The position numbers and the translations under genes were made by a program. This document shows, in pieces, positions 51,741-58,869 of a stretch of 64,000 nucleotides of DNA (positions within the stretch are counted from its first letter, which is position 1; the number at the start of each line of letters is the position of its first letter). Source of the DNA: Shinella yambaruensis. Lineage in GTDB: Bacteria > Pseudomonadota > Alphaproteobacteria > Rhizobiales > Rhizobiaceae. The notes under the pieces were generated by a model. It did no database searches. It was given only the letters and a program-made list of their open reading frames with translations, and was not told the origin of the DNA. The stretch is from assembly GCF_022899355.1 (NCBI RefSeq), contig NZ_JALJCK010000004.1, forward strand, positions 186,001-250,000, given 5' to 3'.

Positions 51741-52646
51741 TTATTTTCCTGTGTGCTTTCCAGGCAGGTTTTCCGCCGCCCGGCGGCGTGCCACCACGCT
51801 CTCGCGCCACACGGTGAAGATGCCGGCCCCGACGACGATGGCCGAGCCGAGCACCATGTTGAGGTTCAGCGTTTCGCCGAAGATGCCAACGCCGATGATC
51901 GCCGCCAGCACGACCTGGAGATAGGTGAGCGGCTGCACGGCGGCGGCATCGAGCAGATCGTAGGCGCGGATCAGGAAATAGTGGCTCGACATGCCGGTGA
52001 TGCAGAGCAGGCCCATCCACAGCCAGTCGCCCGGGGTAAGGTTCGTCCAGAAGAAGGGGCCGACGAGGGAAATCGCCGCCGCGCCGGCCACGCCGATGTA
52101 GAAGAAGCTCGTCGAGGCGGTGTCGTCCCGGCTGACGAGGCGGGTCGCGATGACATAGACCGCGAACATGAGCGCGGAAACCAGCGGCAGCAGGACGCCC
52201 GTGTCGAAGCCGCCGCCGCCCGGGTTGAGAATGATCAGGACGCCGCAGAGCCCGACGCCGATCGCCGTCCAGCGCCGCCAGCCGACCCTTTCGCCGAGCA
52301 GGGGCATGGACAGGAGCGCGACGAAGATCGGCCCCGACGCCAGGATCGCCTGCGAATGGGCAAGCCCGACCGTGGTGAAGGCGGTGATGGTGACGACGAT
52401 CTGGCAGGCGAGGAGCACGCCGCGCAGGATCTGCAGCGCCGGCCGTTTCGTCGCCGCCGCCACCCTCAGTCCGCCCGGGCTGCGCGCGCCCAGCGCCATC
52501 GCGAAGGCGCCGAAGGCCCAGAAGCGCAGCATGGCGATGAAAACCGGCGGATAGAGGCTGCCGAGATGTTTCGAGATCGCGTCCTGCAGGCTGAAGATCA
52601 GGATGGCAAGCAGGGTGAAGAGGTAGCCGGTGCGTTTGGAGTCCAT
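51741..52646 (-). CDS. EamA family (DMT) transporter
   Basis: A 301-residue inner-membrane protein with ten predicted helices in two EamA repeats, starting RTGYLFTLLAILIFSLQDAISKHLGSLYP. Members of this drug/metabolite transporter family export amino acids, metabolites or nucleotide sugars; the substrate is not predictable. It is divergent from a second EamA gene at 52835, with which it shares features such as the FSLQDA motif in the first helix, suggesting an old duplication. Confidence 0.9.
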   Translation of the reverse strand: MDSKRTGYLFTLLAILIFSLQDAISKHLGSLYPPVFIAMLRFWAFGAFAMALGARSPGGLRVAAATKRPALQILRGVLLACQIVVTITAFTTVGLAHSQAILASGPIFVALLSMPLLGERVGWRRWTAIGVGLCGVLIILNPGGGGFDTGVLLPLVSALMFAVYVIATRLVSRDDTASTSFFYIGVAGAAAISLVGPFFWTNLTPGDWLWMGLLCITGMSSHYFLIRAYDLLDAAAVQPLTYLQVVLAAIIGVGIFGETLNLNMVLGSAIVVGAGIFTVWRESVVARRRAAENLPGKHTGK

Positions 52647-52834
52647 GGCTCGCGCATATACCTGTGCGGCCCCGCTTGCACGCCGAAACTTGCCGGCGCA
52701 GCGGACTTTTCGCGGCAGGATTCACGGCGGTGGGAAAAATTTCCTCCCCCCGTGATTTTCTGCCTCTTTCGCTGCATCGAGCGGCGCGCTATCAAGGCGG
52801 AGCGCGGCGCTTCCGCGCCTTCGAGGCCCATTCC

Positions 52835-53716
52835 GTGCAAAAGACCGTCTCTTCCGGCATTCTGCTGACGTCCTTCGCCTATTTCATGTTCTCCTTGCAG
52901 GATGCGACCGTCAAATGGCTCGTCGCGGCCCTGCCGGTCTGGCAGATCCTGTTCGTGCGCAGCTTGACGATCTTCGCACTCTGTCTTGCCTTCGGCGGGC
53001 GCCCGCTTCTGCAAAGCGCGCGTCGCTCGCCGGTGCTGAAGCCGCTCTTCCTGCGCAACCTGCTGCTGCTTGCCGCCTGGCTGTCCTACTACACCGCCGC
53101 GCGCGATCTCGGCCTTGCCGAACTGACGACGCTCTACTATGCCTCGCCGGTCGTCATGACGATCCTCTCCGTGCCGATCCTCGGCGAGAAGGTGCCGGGA
53201 TACCGGTGGTTCGCGGTGGTGATCGGTTTCGTCGGCGTGGTCGTCGCCTGCGGGGTGGCGGCCGAGGGCCTGCGGCTTTCGCTGCCCGTCTATCTCGCCC
53301 TGCAGGCCGCCATCTTCTGGGCGATCGCGACGGTGCTCTTGCGCAAGACGGCGCTGCACGAGCGCACCCAGGTGCAGGTGACCATATCGAGCGGCTTCTT
53401 CCTCCTCTTCACCGCCGTCGCGCTGCCCTTCGTCTGGCAGCCGGTCGCGCTGCTCGACCTGGCGCTGATGGCGGGAACTGGGGTGATTGCCGGCCTGGGG
53501 CAGTTCGCGATGTTCGAGGGCATGCGCCGGGCGCCGGTCTCCGTGCTCGCACCCTTCGAATATTCCTCGCTCGTCTGGGCTTTCGTGCTCGGCTATCTCA
53601 TCTGGAGCGACGTGCCCGGCTCGAATGTCTTCGTCGGCGCCACGCTGATCTTTTCCGCCGGCATGGTCATCATCGCCAGCGAACGGTTCGCCGGGCGCTT
53701 CCGGGCCCGGATTTGA
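52835..53716 (+). CDS. EamA family (DMT) transporter
   Basis: A 293-residue membrane protein with ten helices and two EamA repeats. The first helix LLTSFAYFMFSLQDATVKWLVAALPVWQILFVRS matches that of the neighbouring transporter. I choose the GTG at 52835 because the sequence before it (from 52664) is Arg/Ser-rich and lacks transmembrane character; GAGG lies about nine bases upstream. The substrate is unknown. Confidence 0.87.
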   Translation: MQKTVSSGILLTSFAYFMFSLQDATVKWLVAALPVWQILFVRSLTIFALCLAFGGRPLLQSARRSPVLKPLFLRNLLLLAAWLSYYTAARDLGLAELTTLYYASPVVMTILSVPILGEKVPGYRWFAVVIGFVGVVVACGVAAEGLRLSLPVYLALQAAIFWAIATVLLRKTALHERTQVQVTISSGFFLLFTAVALPFVWQPVALLDLALMAGTGVIAGLGQFAMFEGMRRAPVSVLAPFEYSSLVWAFVLGYLIWSDVPGSNVFVGATLIFSAGMVIIASERFAGRFRARI

Positions 53717-53832
53717 CCTCTTAAGTAACGAAACAACCAAAAGAATTCCGTTTTCATCACACTGGTTGGTTGCAAGCGGTCATGACAACGATATTGTCGC
53801 CGTCCTGTGGACGGCTTGAACCGGGGGAGTAG

Positions 53833-55329
53833 ATGCCGATTTCGAACGCCGCCTTCGTGCGCTCGACAGTTATCCTGCTGATTGCAGGCATGCTTGCCTT
53901 GCTTGGCATCGTCGGCACGTCGCTCTGGCTCGTCAGCAAGGTGCAGGGCTATTTCACCGGCTTCATCGAGGTGCGCGAGGCGCGCAGCGCCGCCGCCGAT
54001 CTCCTGTCCATCCTGAAGGATGCGGAAACGGGCCAGCGCGGTTTCATCATAACAGGCGACACCGCATTCCGGGCTCCTTATGATGATGCGCTGCGGGGCG
54101 TTGCCGAACAGGAAAAGGTCTTCCTCGAGAAGGCGATGCGCCTTCCCGCATATGCCGAGCGGGCGACGCGGGTCGGCAGCCTCGTCGAGCAGAAGCTGGC
54201 GGAGCTTGCCGGAACCGTCAGTCTCATGGAGCAGGGCCGCCAGGCGGAAGCGATCGAGGAGGTCAAGACCGATCGCGGCCGCGTCCTCATGGATGAGCTT
54301 CGCGTCGAAATCGGCTCCATCATGGACGATGCGGACCGGAGTCTGGAGGAAAGCGTCGTCGATACGCTCCGGTCCGCCAGCGCGCTGCAATGGACGACGG
54401 TGATCGGCGCCATCGCCATCATCGGCGTGCTCGGCGGCGCGGCCGCCGTCATCATGCAATATACCCGCGACATCATCGTCGCCCGCCGCGAGGTCGAGAC
54501 GCTGAACGCCACGCTGGAAAGGCGGGTGGACGAGCGCACCGAGGAGCTGATCCGCGCCAACCAGGAGGTGCAGCGCTTCGCCTATATCGTGACGCACGAC
54601 CTGCGCGCGCCGCTCGTCAACATCATGGGCTTCACCAGCGAACTGCAGGCCTCGCTCGCCGCCATCCAGAGCTATGTGCTGGCCGACGGCAAGGCGCCGA
54701 GCGAAGGCGACATCCTCGAGGCGCGCCGCGCGGCTTCGGAGGACCTGCCCGAGGCGATCGGCTTCATCCGCTCCTCCACCAAGAAGATGGACGGCCTCAT
54801 CAATGCCATCCTGAAGATTTCGCGCGACGGGCGGCGGGAGCTCAGGATCGAGCGCGTGGACGTCAAGGCGCTGGTCGAGGCGGGCGCGGCGGCCGTGGGG
54901 CATCAGGTCGGCGAATCCGACGGCGAGGTCACCATCGACGACAAGCTGCCGACCGTCATTTCCGACCGGCTGTCGCTGGAGCAGGTCTTCGGCAACCTCT
55001 TCGACAACGCCATCAAGTACCGCTCGCCGGACCGGCCGCTGCGCATCTCCGTCACCGCGAAGAATGGCGGGCGCGCCGGTTTCGTCATCGAGTTCACCGA
55101 CAATGGCCGCGGCATCGCGCCCGAAGATCACGAACGAGTCTTCGAACTGTTCCGCCGCTCGGGCACCCAGGACAAGCCCGGCGAAGGCATCGGCCTTGCG
55201 CATGTGCGTTCACTGATGCGCAATCTTGGCGGTGATATCGTCGTCCGATCCGAACTCGGGCAGGGGACGACATTCGTGCTTCGTCTGCCGCCCGACCTCA
55301 GCAAAGTAGTCAGGAGTATGCAGGCATGA
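53833..55329 (+). CDS. CHASE3-domain sensor histidine kinase
   Basis: A 498-residue membrane histidine kinase. The first helix (about 12-34), a periplasmic CHASE3 domain (about 38-180, with DAETGQRGFIITGD), a second helix (about 188-210) and a coiled coil precede the H-box TLERRVDERTEELIRANQEVQRFAYIVTHDLRAPL with His255. The ATPase domain has NLFDNAIKYRSP, FTDNGRGIAPED and GEGIGLAHVRSLM. There is no HAMP domain. It overlaps the next gene by four bases and heads a three-gene phosphorelay. Its input signal is unknown. Confidence 0.93.
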   Translation: MPISNAAFVRSTVILLIAGMLALLGIVGTSLWLVSKVQGYFTGFIEVREARSAAADLLSILKDAETGQRGFIITGDTAFRAPYDDALRGVAEQEKVFLEKAMRLPAYAERATRVGSLVEQKLAELAGTVSLMEQGRQAEAIEEVKTDRGRVLMDELRVEIGSIMDDADRSLEESVVDTLRSASALQWTTVIGAIAIIGVLGGAAAVIMQYTRDIIVARREVETLNATLERRVDERTEELIRANQEVQRFAYIVTHDLRAPLVNIMGFTSELQASLAAIQSYVLADGKAPSEGDILEARRAASEDLPEAIGFIRSSTKKMDGLINAILKISRDGRRELRIERVDVKALVEAGAAAVGHQVGESDGEVTIDDKLPTVISDRLSLEQVFGNLFDNAIKYRSPDRPLRISVTAKNGGRAGFVIEFTDNGRGIAPEDHERVFELFRRSGTQDKPGEGIGLAHVRSLMRNLGGDIVVRSELGQGTTFVLRLPPDLSKVVRSMQA

Positions 55330-55772
55330 ACGGTCTGGGCAAGGAAGTCACCATCGTCATGATCGAGGACGACGAGGGCCATGCGCGCCTCATCGAGAAG
55401 AACATCCGCCGCGCCGGCGTGCACAACGAGGTCGTGCCCTTCACCAATGGCACGGAGGCGCTCGATTTCGTGCTCGGCAAGGACCGGTCGGGCCTTGCCA
55501 GCGCCGGCAAGTTCCTGCTGATCCTGCTCGATCTCAACCTGCCGGACATGTCCGGCATCGATATCCTCCAGCGCATCAAGACCAATGTCCACACCAAGCG
55601 CCTGCCGGTCGTCATCCTGACGACGACGGACGACGAGCGGGAGATCCAGCGCTGCTACGATCTTGGCGCCAACGTCTACATCACCAAGCCGGTGGAATAC
55701 GAGAGCTTCGCCCATGCGATCCGCCAGCTCGGCCTGTTCTTCTCCGTGATCCAGATTCCCGAGACGCAGTAA
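55326..55772 (+). CDS. Single-domain response regulator (Rcp1/CheY type)
   Basis: A 148-residue stand-alone receiver domain. It has the acidic pair in MIEDDEGHARLIEKNIRRAG, the phosphorylated Asp69 in LLILLDLNLPDMSGIDIL, the Thr of VVILTTTDDEREI and Lys in YITKPVEYESF. The longer loop between strands 2 and 3 is typical of Rcp1-like partners of CHASE3 or phytochrome kinases. It has no output domain and probably passes phosphate between the two kinases of the operon. Confidence 0.92.
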   Translation: MNGLGKEVTIVMIEDDEGHARLIEKNIRRAGVHNEVVPFTNGTEALDFVLGKDRSGLASAGKFLLILLDLNLPDMSGIDILQRIKTNVHTKRLPVVILTTTDDEREIQRCYDLGANVYITKPVEYESFAHAIRQLGLFFSVIQIPETQ

Positions 55773-56828
55773 ATGAAGGAAGGCGCCGCCCGCATCCTCT
55801 ATATCGACGACGATCCGATCCTGGCTCGGCTCGCCGAGCGCGCGCTCGGCCGTCTCGGCTACGAGGTGCTGCATGCCGAGGACGTGGAGCACGGCCGCGC
55901 GCTTTTCGCCGAAGGTGGTTTCGATGCCGTCGTGCTCGACCATTTCCTGCAATCCGGCACCGGCCTTTCCTTCCTGAGGGAGCTGGTCGATGCGCCGGGT
56001 GCGGTGCCGGTCGTCTATGTGACGGGGTCCAACGACGCCCAGGTCGCCGTCGAGGCGCTGAAGGCGGGCGCGGCCGACTATGTCATCAAGTCGGTCGGCG
56101 AGGATTTCATGCCGCTTTTGGCCAATGCGCTCGGCCAGGCGCTGGAAAATGCCGAGCTGAAGCGTGCGAAGCTCAGGGCCGAGCAGGAGATCCGGGCCGC
56201 CAAGGAACGGGCGGAGGTGCTGCTGGCCGAGGTGAACCACCGGGTCGGCAATTCGCTGGCGCTCGCCGCCGCCCTCATTCGCCTCCAGATGTCGAGCGCG
56301 TCCGACGAGGCGGTGAAGGAAGCGCTCTCCGAGACACAGGCCCGCATCACGGCCATCGCCGGCATCCATCGCCGGCTCTATACGTCGGAGGATGTGCGCC
56401 ATGTCGACATGGGCGCCTATCTCTCGACGCTGCTGTCCGAGCTCGACACGTCGATGAAGGGGCAGGGCCGCAATGTGCGGCTCAACCGCATGCTGGAGCC
56501 GCTGCATGTGCCGACCGACCGGGCCGTCTCGCTCGGCGTCATCGTCACGGAGCTCGTCACCAATGCCTTCAAATACGCCTATGGCGAGACCGGCGGCGAG
56601 GTGCGTGTCGGCTTCACCCGGCTTGACCCTGAAACCGCGCTGCTCTTCGTCGAGGACGACGGCATCGGCTGGCGCGGCGAGGGTCCGGTGCGTGGCACCG
56701 GCCTCGGCTCCAAGATCATCGGCGCCATGGCGTCGAGCCTCGGCGCGAAAATCGCCTATGCCAGCCGCACCGTCGGCACGCGTGCCGAACTGCTGGTGCG
56801 CATGGCCGATGCCGCACGGCAGGCGTAG
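55773..56828 (+). CDS. Hybrid REC - HisKA_2/HWE-type histidine kinase
   Basis: A 351-residue soluble protein with an N-terminal receiver domain (about 5-120; Asp56 in [14 protein letters not shown]) and a HisKA_2-type kinase domain. The phospho-accepting His156 is in [23 protein letters not shown], and ATPase motifs are [26 protein letters not shown] and [17 protein letters not shown]. Kinases of this arrangement often join the alphaproteobacterial general stress response or two-step relays. It starts at the base after the stop of the preceding regulator. A strong terminator follows. Confidence 0.92.
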   Translation: MKEGAARILYIDDDPILARLAERALGRLGYEVLHAEDVEHGRALFAEGGFDAVVLDHFLQSGTGLSFLRELVDAPGAVPVVYVTGSNDAQVAVEALKAGAADYVIKSVGEDFMPLLANALGQALENAELKRAKLRAEQEIRAAKERAEVLLAEVNHRVGNSLALAAALIRLQMSSASDEAVKEALSETQARITAIAGIHRRLYTSEDVRHVDMGAYLSTLLSELDTSMKGQGRNVRLNRMLEPLHVPTDRAVSLGVIVTELVTNAFKYAYGETGGEVRVGFTRLDPETALLFVEDDGIGWRGEGPVRGTGLGSKIIGAMASSLGAKIAYASRTVGTRAELLVRMADAARQA

Positions 56829-56846
56829 CGCGGAACACCGGACGGC

Positions 56847-56880
56847 AAAAGGCCCGGAGGCTGGGCTCCGGGCCTTTCGC
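56847..56880. terminator. Bidirectional intrinsic terminator
   Basis: AAAAGGCCCGGAG-GCTGGG-CTCCGGGCCTTT forms an 11-12 bp stem with A-rich and T-rich ends. It ends the kinase operon and the convergent small peptide gene. Confidence 0.85.
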
Positions 56881-56903
56881 TCAAAGGTCTGTGCCGGGGA
56901 CGC

Positions 56904-57080
56904 TTACTTGCAGACCTTGATCTTCTTGATGACGACATTGCCGTAGTAGTCGTAGGCCTTGACCTTCTTGATGAAGCAGTGCGGCTTGTAGCCGTAGCTG
57001 TAGTAGCCGGCCTGCGAAGGGGCGGCGAAGGAAACGGCGGCAACGAGGGCGACGGTGGCGGAAACGATGATCTTGCGCAT
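56904..57080 (-). CDS. Small secreted peptide, unknown function
   Basis: A 58-residue open frame. Its ATG at 57080 is preceded by AGGAGAG with eight bases spacing. The translation starts MRKIIVSATVALVAAVSFA, a clear signal peptide with likely cleavage after SQA at about residue 22. The mature peptide of about 36 residues is Tyr- and Lys-rich (GYYSYGYKPHCFIKKVKAYD) and has two Cys residues (near positions 31 and 57), which could form a disulfide. The gene has its own upstream region and a terminator. I do not recognise the family; the signal peptide and binding site make a real gene likely. Confidence 0.72.
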   Translation of the reverse strand: MRKIIVSATVALVAAVSFAAPSQAGYYSYGYKPHCFIKKVKAYDYYGNVVIKKIKVCK

Positions 57081-57218
57081 GGGGTCTCTCCTGATCTCTG
57101 GTTAGGGATGAGCCTCTCTCATCCGGTGATCAGAAGGTCTCACATCCCCCCGCCCCGCGCTGTTCCGCGGGAAACACGAAAAAATGTCCCATCCCCGGAG
57201 CCGATGCGCGCATCCGGT

Positions 57219-57443
57219 TCAGGTGGCTGCGGGCGCTGTACGCTTGCGGGATTTGCGGGGCGGCTTGGGCTCCGCCTCGACCGGTTCCTGTTGCAGGCGC
57301 AGGGCGCGCAGCCGGGCGGTCTTCTTGTCCCGCGCGGTCGCTTCGGCGGCGATGATGGTGCGCGCCGTCTGGTCGGTCGCCGCCGCCTTGTCCTGCGCGG
57401 AAAGCTTGACGGGATTGAAGAATTTTTCCTTGGTTGCGGTCAT
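57219..57443 (-). CDS. Small hypothetical protein, Lys/Arg-rich
   Basis: A 74-residue protein with AAGGAGAGG just before the ATG. It is hydrophilic and helical with a basic C-terminus (PPRKSRKRTAPAAT) and no cysteines, membrane segments or recognised domain. The basic tail would fit a nucleic-acid or ribosome contact. It lies near rpsU and cspA. Confidence 0.65.
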   Translation of the reverse strand: MTATKEKFFNPVKLSAQDKAAATDQTARTIIAAEATARDKKTARLRALRLQQEPVEAEPKPPRKSRKRTAPAAT

Positions 57444-57466
57444 GACCTCTCCTTTCTGGATCGTCA

Positions 57467-57530
57467 GGGCAGTTCCGGCAAAGGGCGAAGCGGTTTGCGT
57501 TCGCGATTGCGTAGAAGCAACTGCTCTAGC
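57467..57530. repeat. Dispersed rhizobial intergenic repeat (copy 4)
   Basis: GGGCAGTTCCGGCAAAGGGC then GAAGCGGTTTGCGTTCGCGA and TTGCGTAGAAGCAACTGCTCTAGC. The GAAGCGG..GCGT..GC.ATTG core matches the copies at 36661 and 47937, and the ending CTCTAGC is a feature of this repeat family. Confidence 0.6.
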
Positions 57531-57765
57531 GGGCCGGACGCACCGCGCGCTTGGGCGCGGGCAGCAGACCTTCGCGCTGCAATTTCTTGCGGGCGAGCTT
57601 GCGCTGGCGGCGCACGGCTTCTGCCTTCTCGCGGACCCGCTTCTCGGACGGCTTCTCGTAGGCGCTACGCGCTTTCATTTCGCGAAAGAGACCTTCGCGC
57701 TGCATCTTCTTCTTCAGTACGCGGAGCGCCTGGTCGACATTGTTGTCTCTGACGAGAACCTGCAC
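57526..57765 (-). CDS. rpsU: 30S ribosomal protein S21
   Basis: A 79-residue S21 protein of the small ribosomal subunit: [57 protein letters not shown] is the family signature in full. The start is GTG 57765, with AAAGGA seven bases upstream; the longer frame from 57798 is not needed. The C-terminal extension [21 protein letters not shown] is usual in alphaproteobacteria. Confidence 0.95.
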   Translation of the reverse strand: MQVLVRDNNVDQALRVLKKKMQREGLFREMKARSAYEKPSEKRVREKAEAVRRQRKLARKKLQREGLLPAPKRAVRPAR

Positions 57766-57914
57766 GATATGTCCTTTCTCTCGCGGCTTGCGCCGCACTG
57801 GGGTGTGGACGATGTCGCCACAGCGTCATCGACCTGCGCGGGATGGTTTTAAGGCACCGCGCCCGCGCAACGCATTTGGCCCGTGGTCGCAAAGCGGCCG
57901 CAGGCTCCGCGGCG

Positions 57915-58202
57915 TCATTTTCCGATGCGGATGCTCGACGGCTTCAGCCAGGGGCCGCCCTTGCCGGCCGCCGTCGTCCCCGCCTTGCGCGCCGCGGGAG
58001 CGGCGGTCTCGTCGGCATCGATGTCGCTATGGACGATGCGCCGCTCGAAATTCTCGTTGTCGAGCCGTACGCGATACTGGGCTTCGCCATGGTCGGCCGG
58101 CAGGACGCCGACGATCCGGCACGTCCTCGCGCCCGTTGCCGTGCGGGACAGGCCGGCCTTCAGAACGACATGGTCGCCGACGGTATGGGTTTTCCGGCTC
58201 AT
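57915..58202 (-). CDS. Small hypothetical protein, SH3-like
   Basis: A 95-residue protein. The first 60 residues (TVGDHVVLKAGLSRTATGARTCRIVGVLPADHGEAQYRVRLDNENFERRIVHSDID) look like a small SH3-type beta barrel, as in proteins that bind nucleic acid or other proteins, and the rest is Ala/Gly/Lys-rich. AAGGAGAAGG precedes the ATG. The cspA terminator is about 30 bases upstream on the same strand. I do not know its function. Confidence 0.7.
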   Translation of the reverse strand: MSRKTHTVGDHVVLKAGLSRTATGARTCRIVGVLPADHGEAQYRVRLDNENFERRIVHSDIDADETAAPAARKAGTTAAGKGGPWLKPSSIRIGK

Positions 58203-58228
58203 GACCTTCTCCTTCGGGGCTATGGAAA

Positions 58229-58254
58229 CAAAAAGGCCGGGCGTGACCCCGACC
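58229..58254 (-). terminator. Intrinsic terminator of cspA
   Basis: On the minus strand GGTCGGG-GTCACG-CCCGGCC forms a short stem followed by TTTTTG. Confidence 0.65.
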
Positions 58255-58317
58255 TCTTCCCGTCATTCGAACGCTCCGCCGCCAGTACATCCGTGGTCGG
58301 CGGGCAGAATGACAATC

Positions 58318-58527
58318 TTATGCGGCGCGAAGGTTGTCGGCCGAATTCTTGCCGGACTTGCGGTCGCGGACAATTTCGTAGCTGACCTTCTGGCCCTCGG
58401 CGAGCGAGCCGAGGCCCGAACGCTCGACAGCCGAGATGTGGACGAACACATCCGTCGCGCCGTCGTCAGGCTGAATGAAGCCGAAGCCCTTGGTGCTGTT
58501 GAACCACTTTACGGTACCTGAATTCAT
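58318..58527 (-). CDS. cspA: Cold-shock protein CspA family
   Basis: A 69-residue cold-shock-domain protein that binds single-stranded RNA and [42 protein letters not shown] contains the RNP1 (KGFGFI) and RNP2 (VFVHI) motifs. The 340-base upstream region is unusually AT-rich for this window and could give a long 5' leader, as in cold-induced csp genes. Confidence 0.95.
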   Translation of the reverse strand: MNSGTVKWFNSTKGFGFIQPDDGATDVFVHISAVERSGLGSLAEGQKVSYEIVRDRKSGKNSADNLRAA

Positions 58528-58869
58528 AACGATATCCTTTCCATCGCTAGTGTAACCGGACGATACATTGTCCGTTTTGATCGATCTTGAAAGGAAATCT
58601 GACAGAGCTGGTTAGCTCGAAGACAAAGGTCGCAAGCAGTTTTCGATATGTTCTATATAAAGTTTATTTCGGAAAGTGCAATGGTCGGTGGGAATTTTTC
58701 TGGAATCACATCGGAGAAAAGGCCAAAAAGCGCAATGATTTCCTGATTTTTCTCGAAATTAATTTACGGGTCGAGCCGTTTTATTTTTCGTGGATCCGGA
58801 GATGGAATTGACGGTGCCAAACGAAAAAAGGGCGGCGCCAAGCCACCCTTTCTTGTCCGTGAGGCTCGC
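58528..58869. other. AT-rich region upstream of cspA
   Basis: About 300 bases with markedly more A and T than the surrounding genes (for example ATATGTTCTATATAAAGTTT at 58647-58666). No gene is supported; a 74-residue plus-strand frame starts with TTG and lacks family resemblance. It presumably contains the cspA promoter and leader and, at 58823-58852, the fadJ terminator. Confidence 0.55.
58823..58852 (-). terminator. Intrinsic terminator of the fad gene at 58870
   Basis: On the minus strand GGGTGGC-TTGGC-GCCGCCC forms a 7-bp stem with one wobble pair, followed by six T residues, 17 bases after the stop codon. Confidence 0.8.

Noticed and set aside
58587-58811. A 74-residue plus-strand frame in the AT-rich region before cspA
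   Set aside because: It begins with TTG, is not preceded by a convincing binding site, and overlaps the probable cspA leader; its length can be explained by chance in AT-rich DNA.
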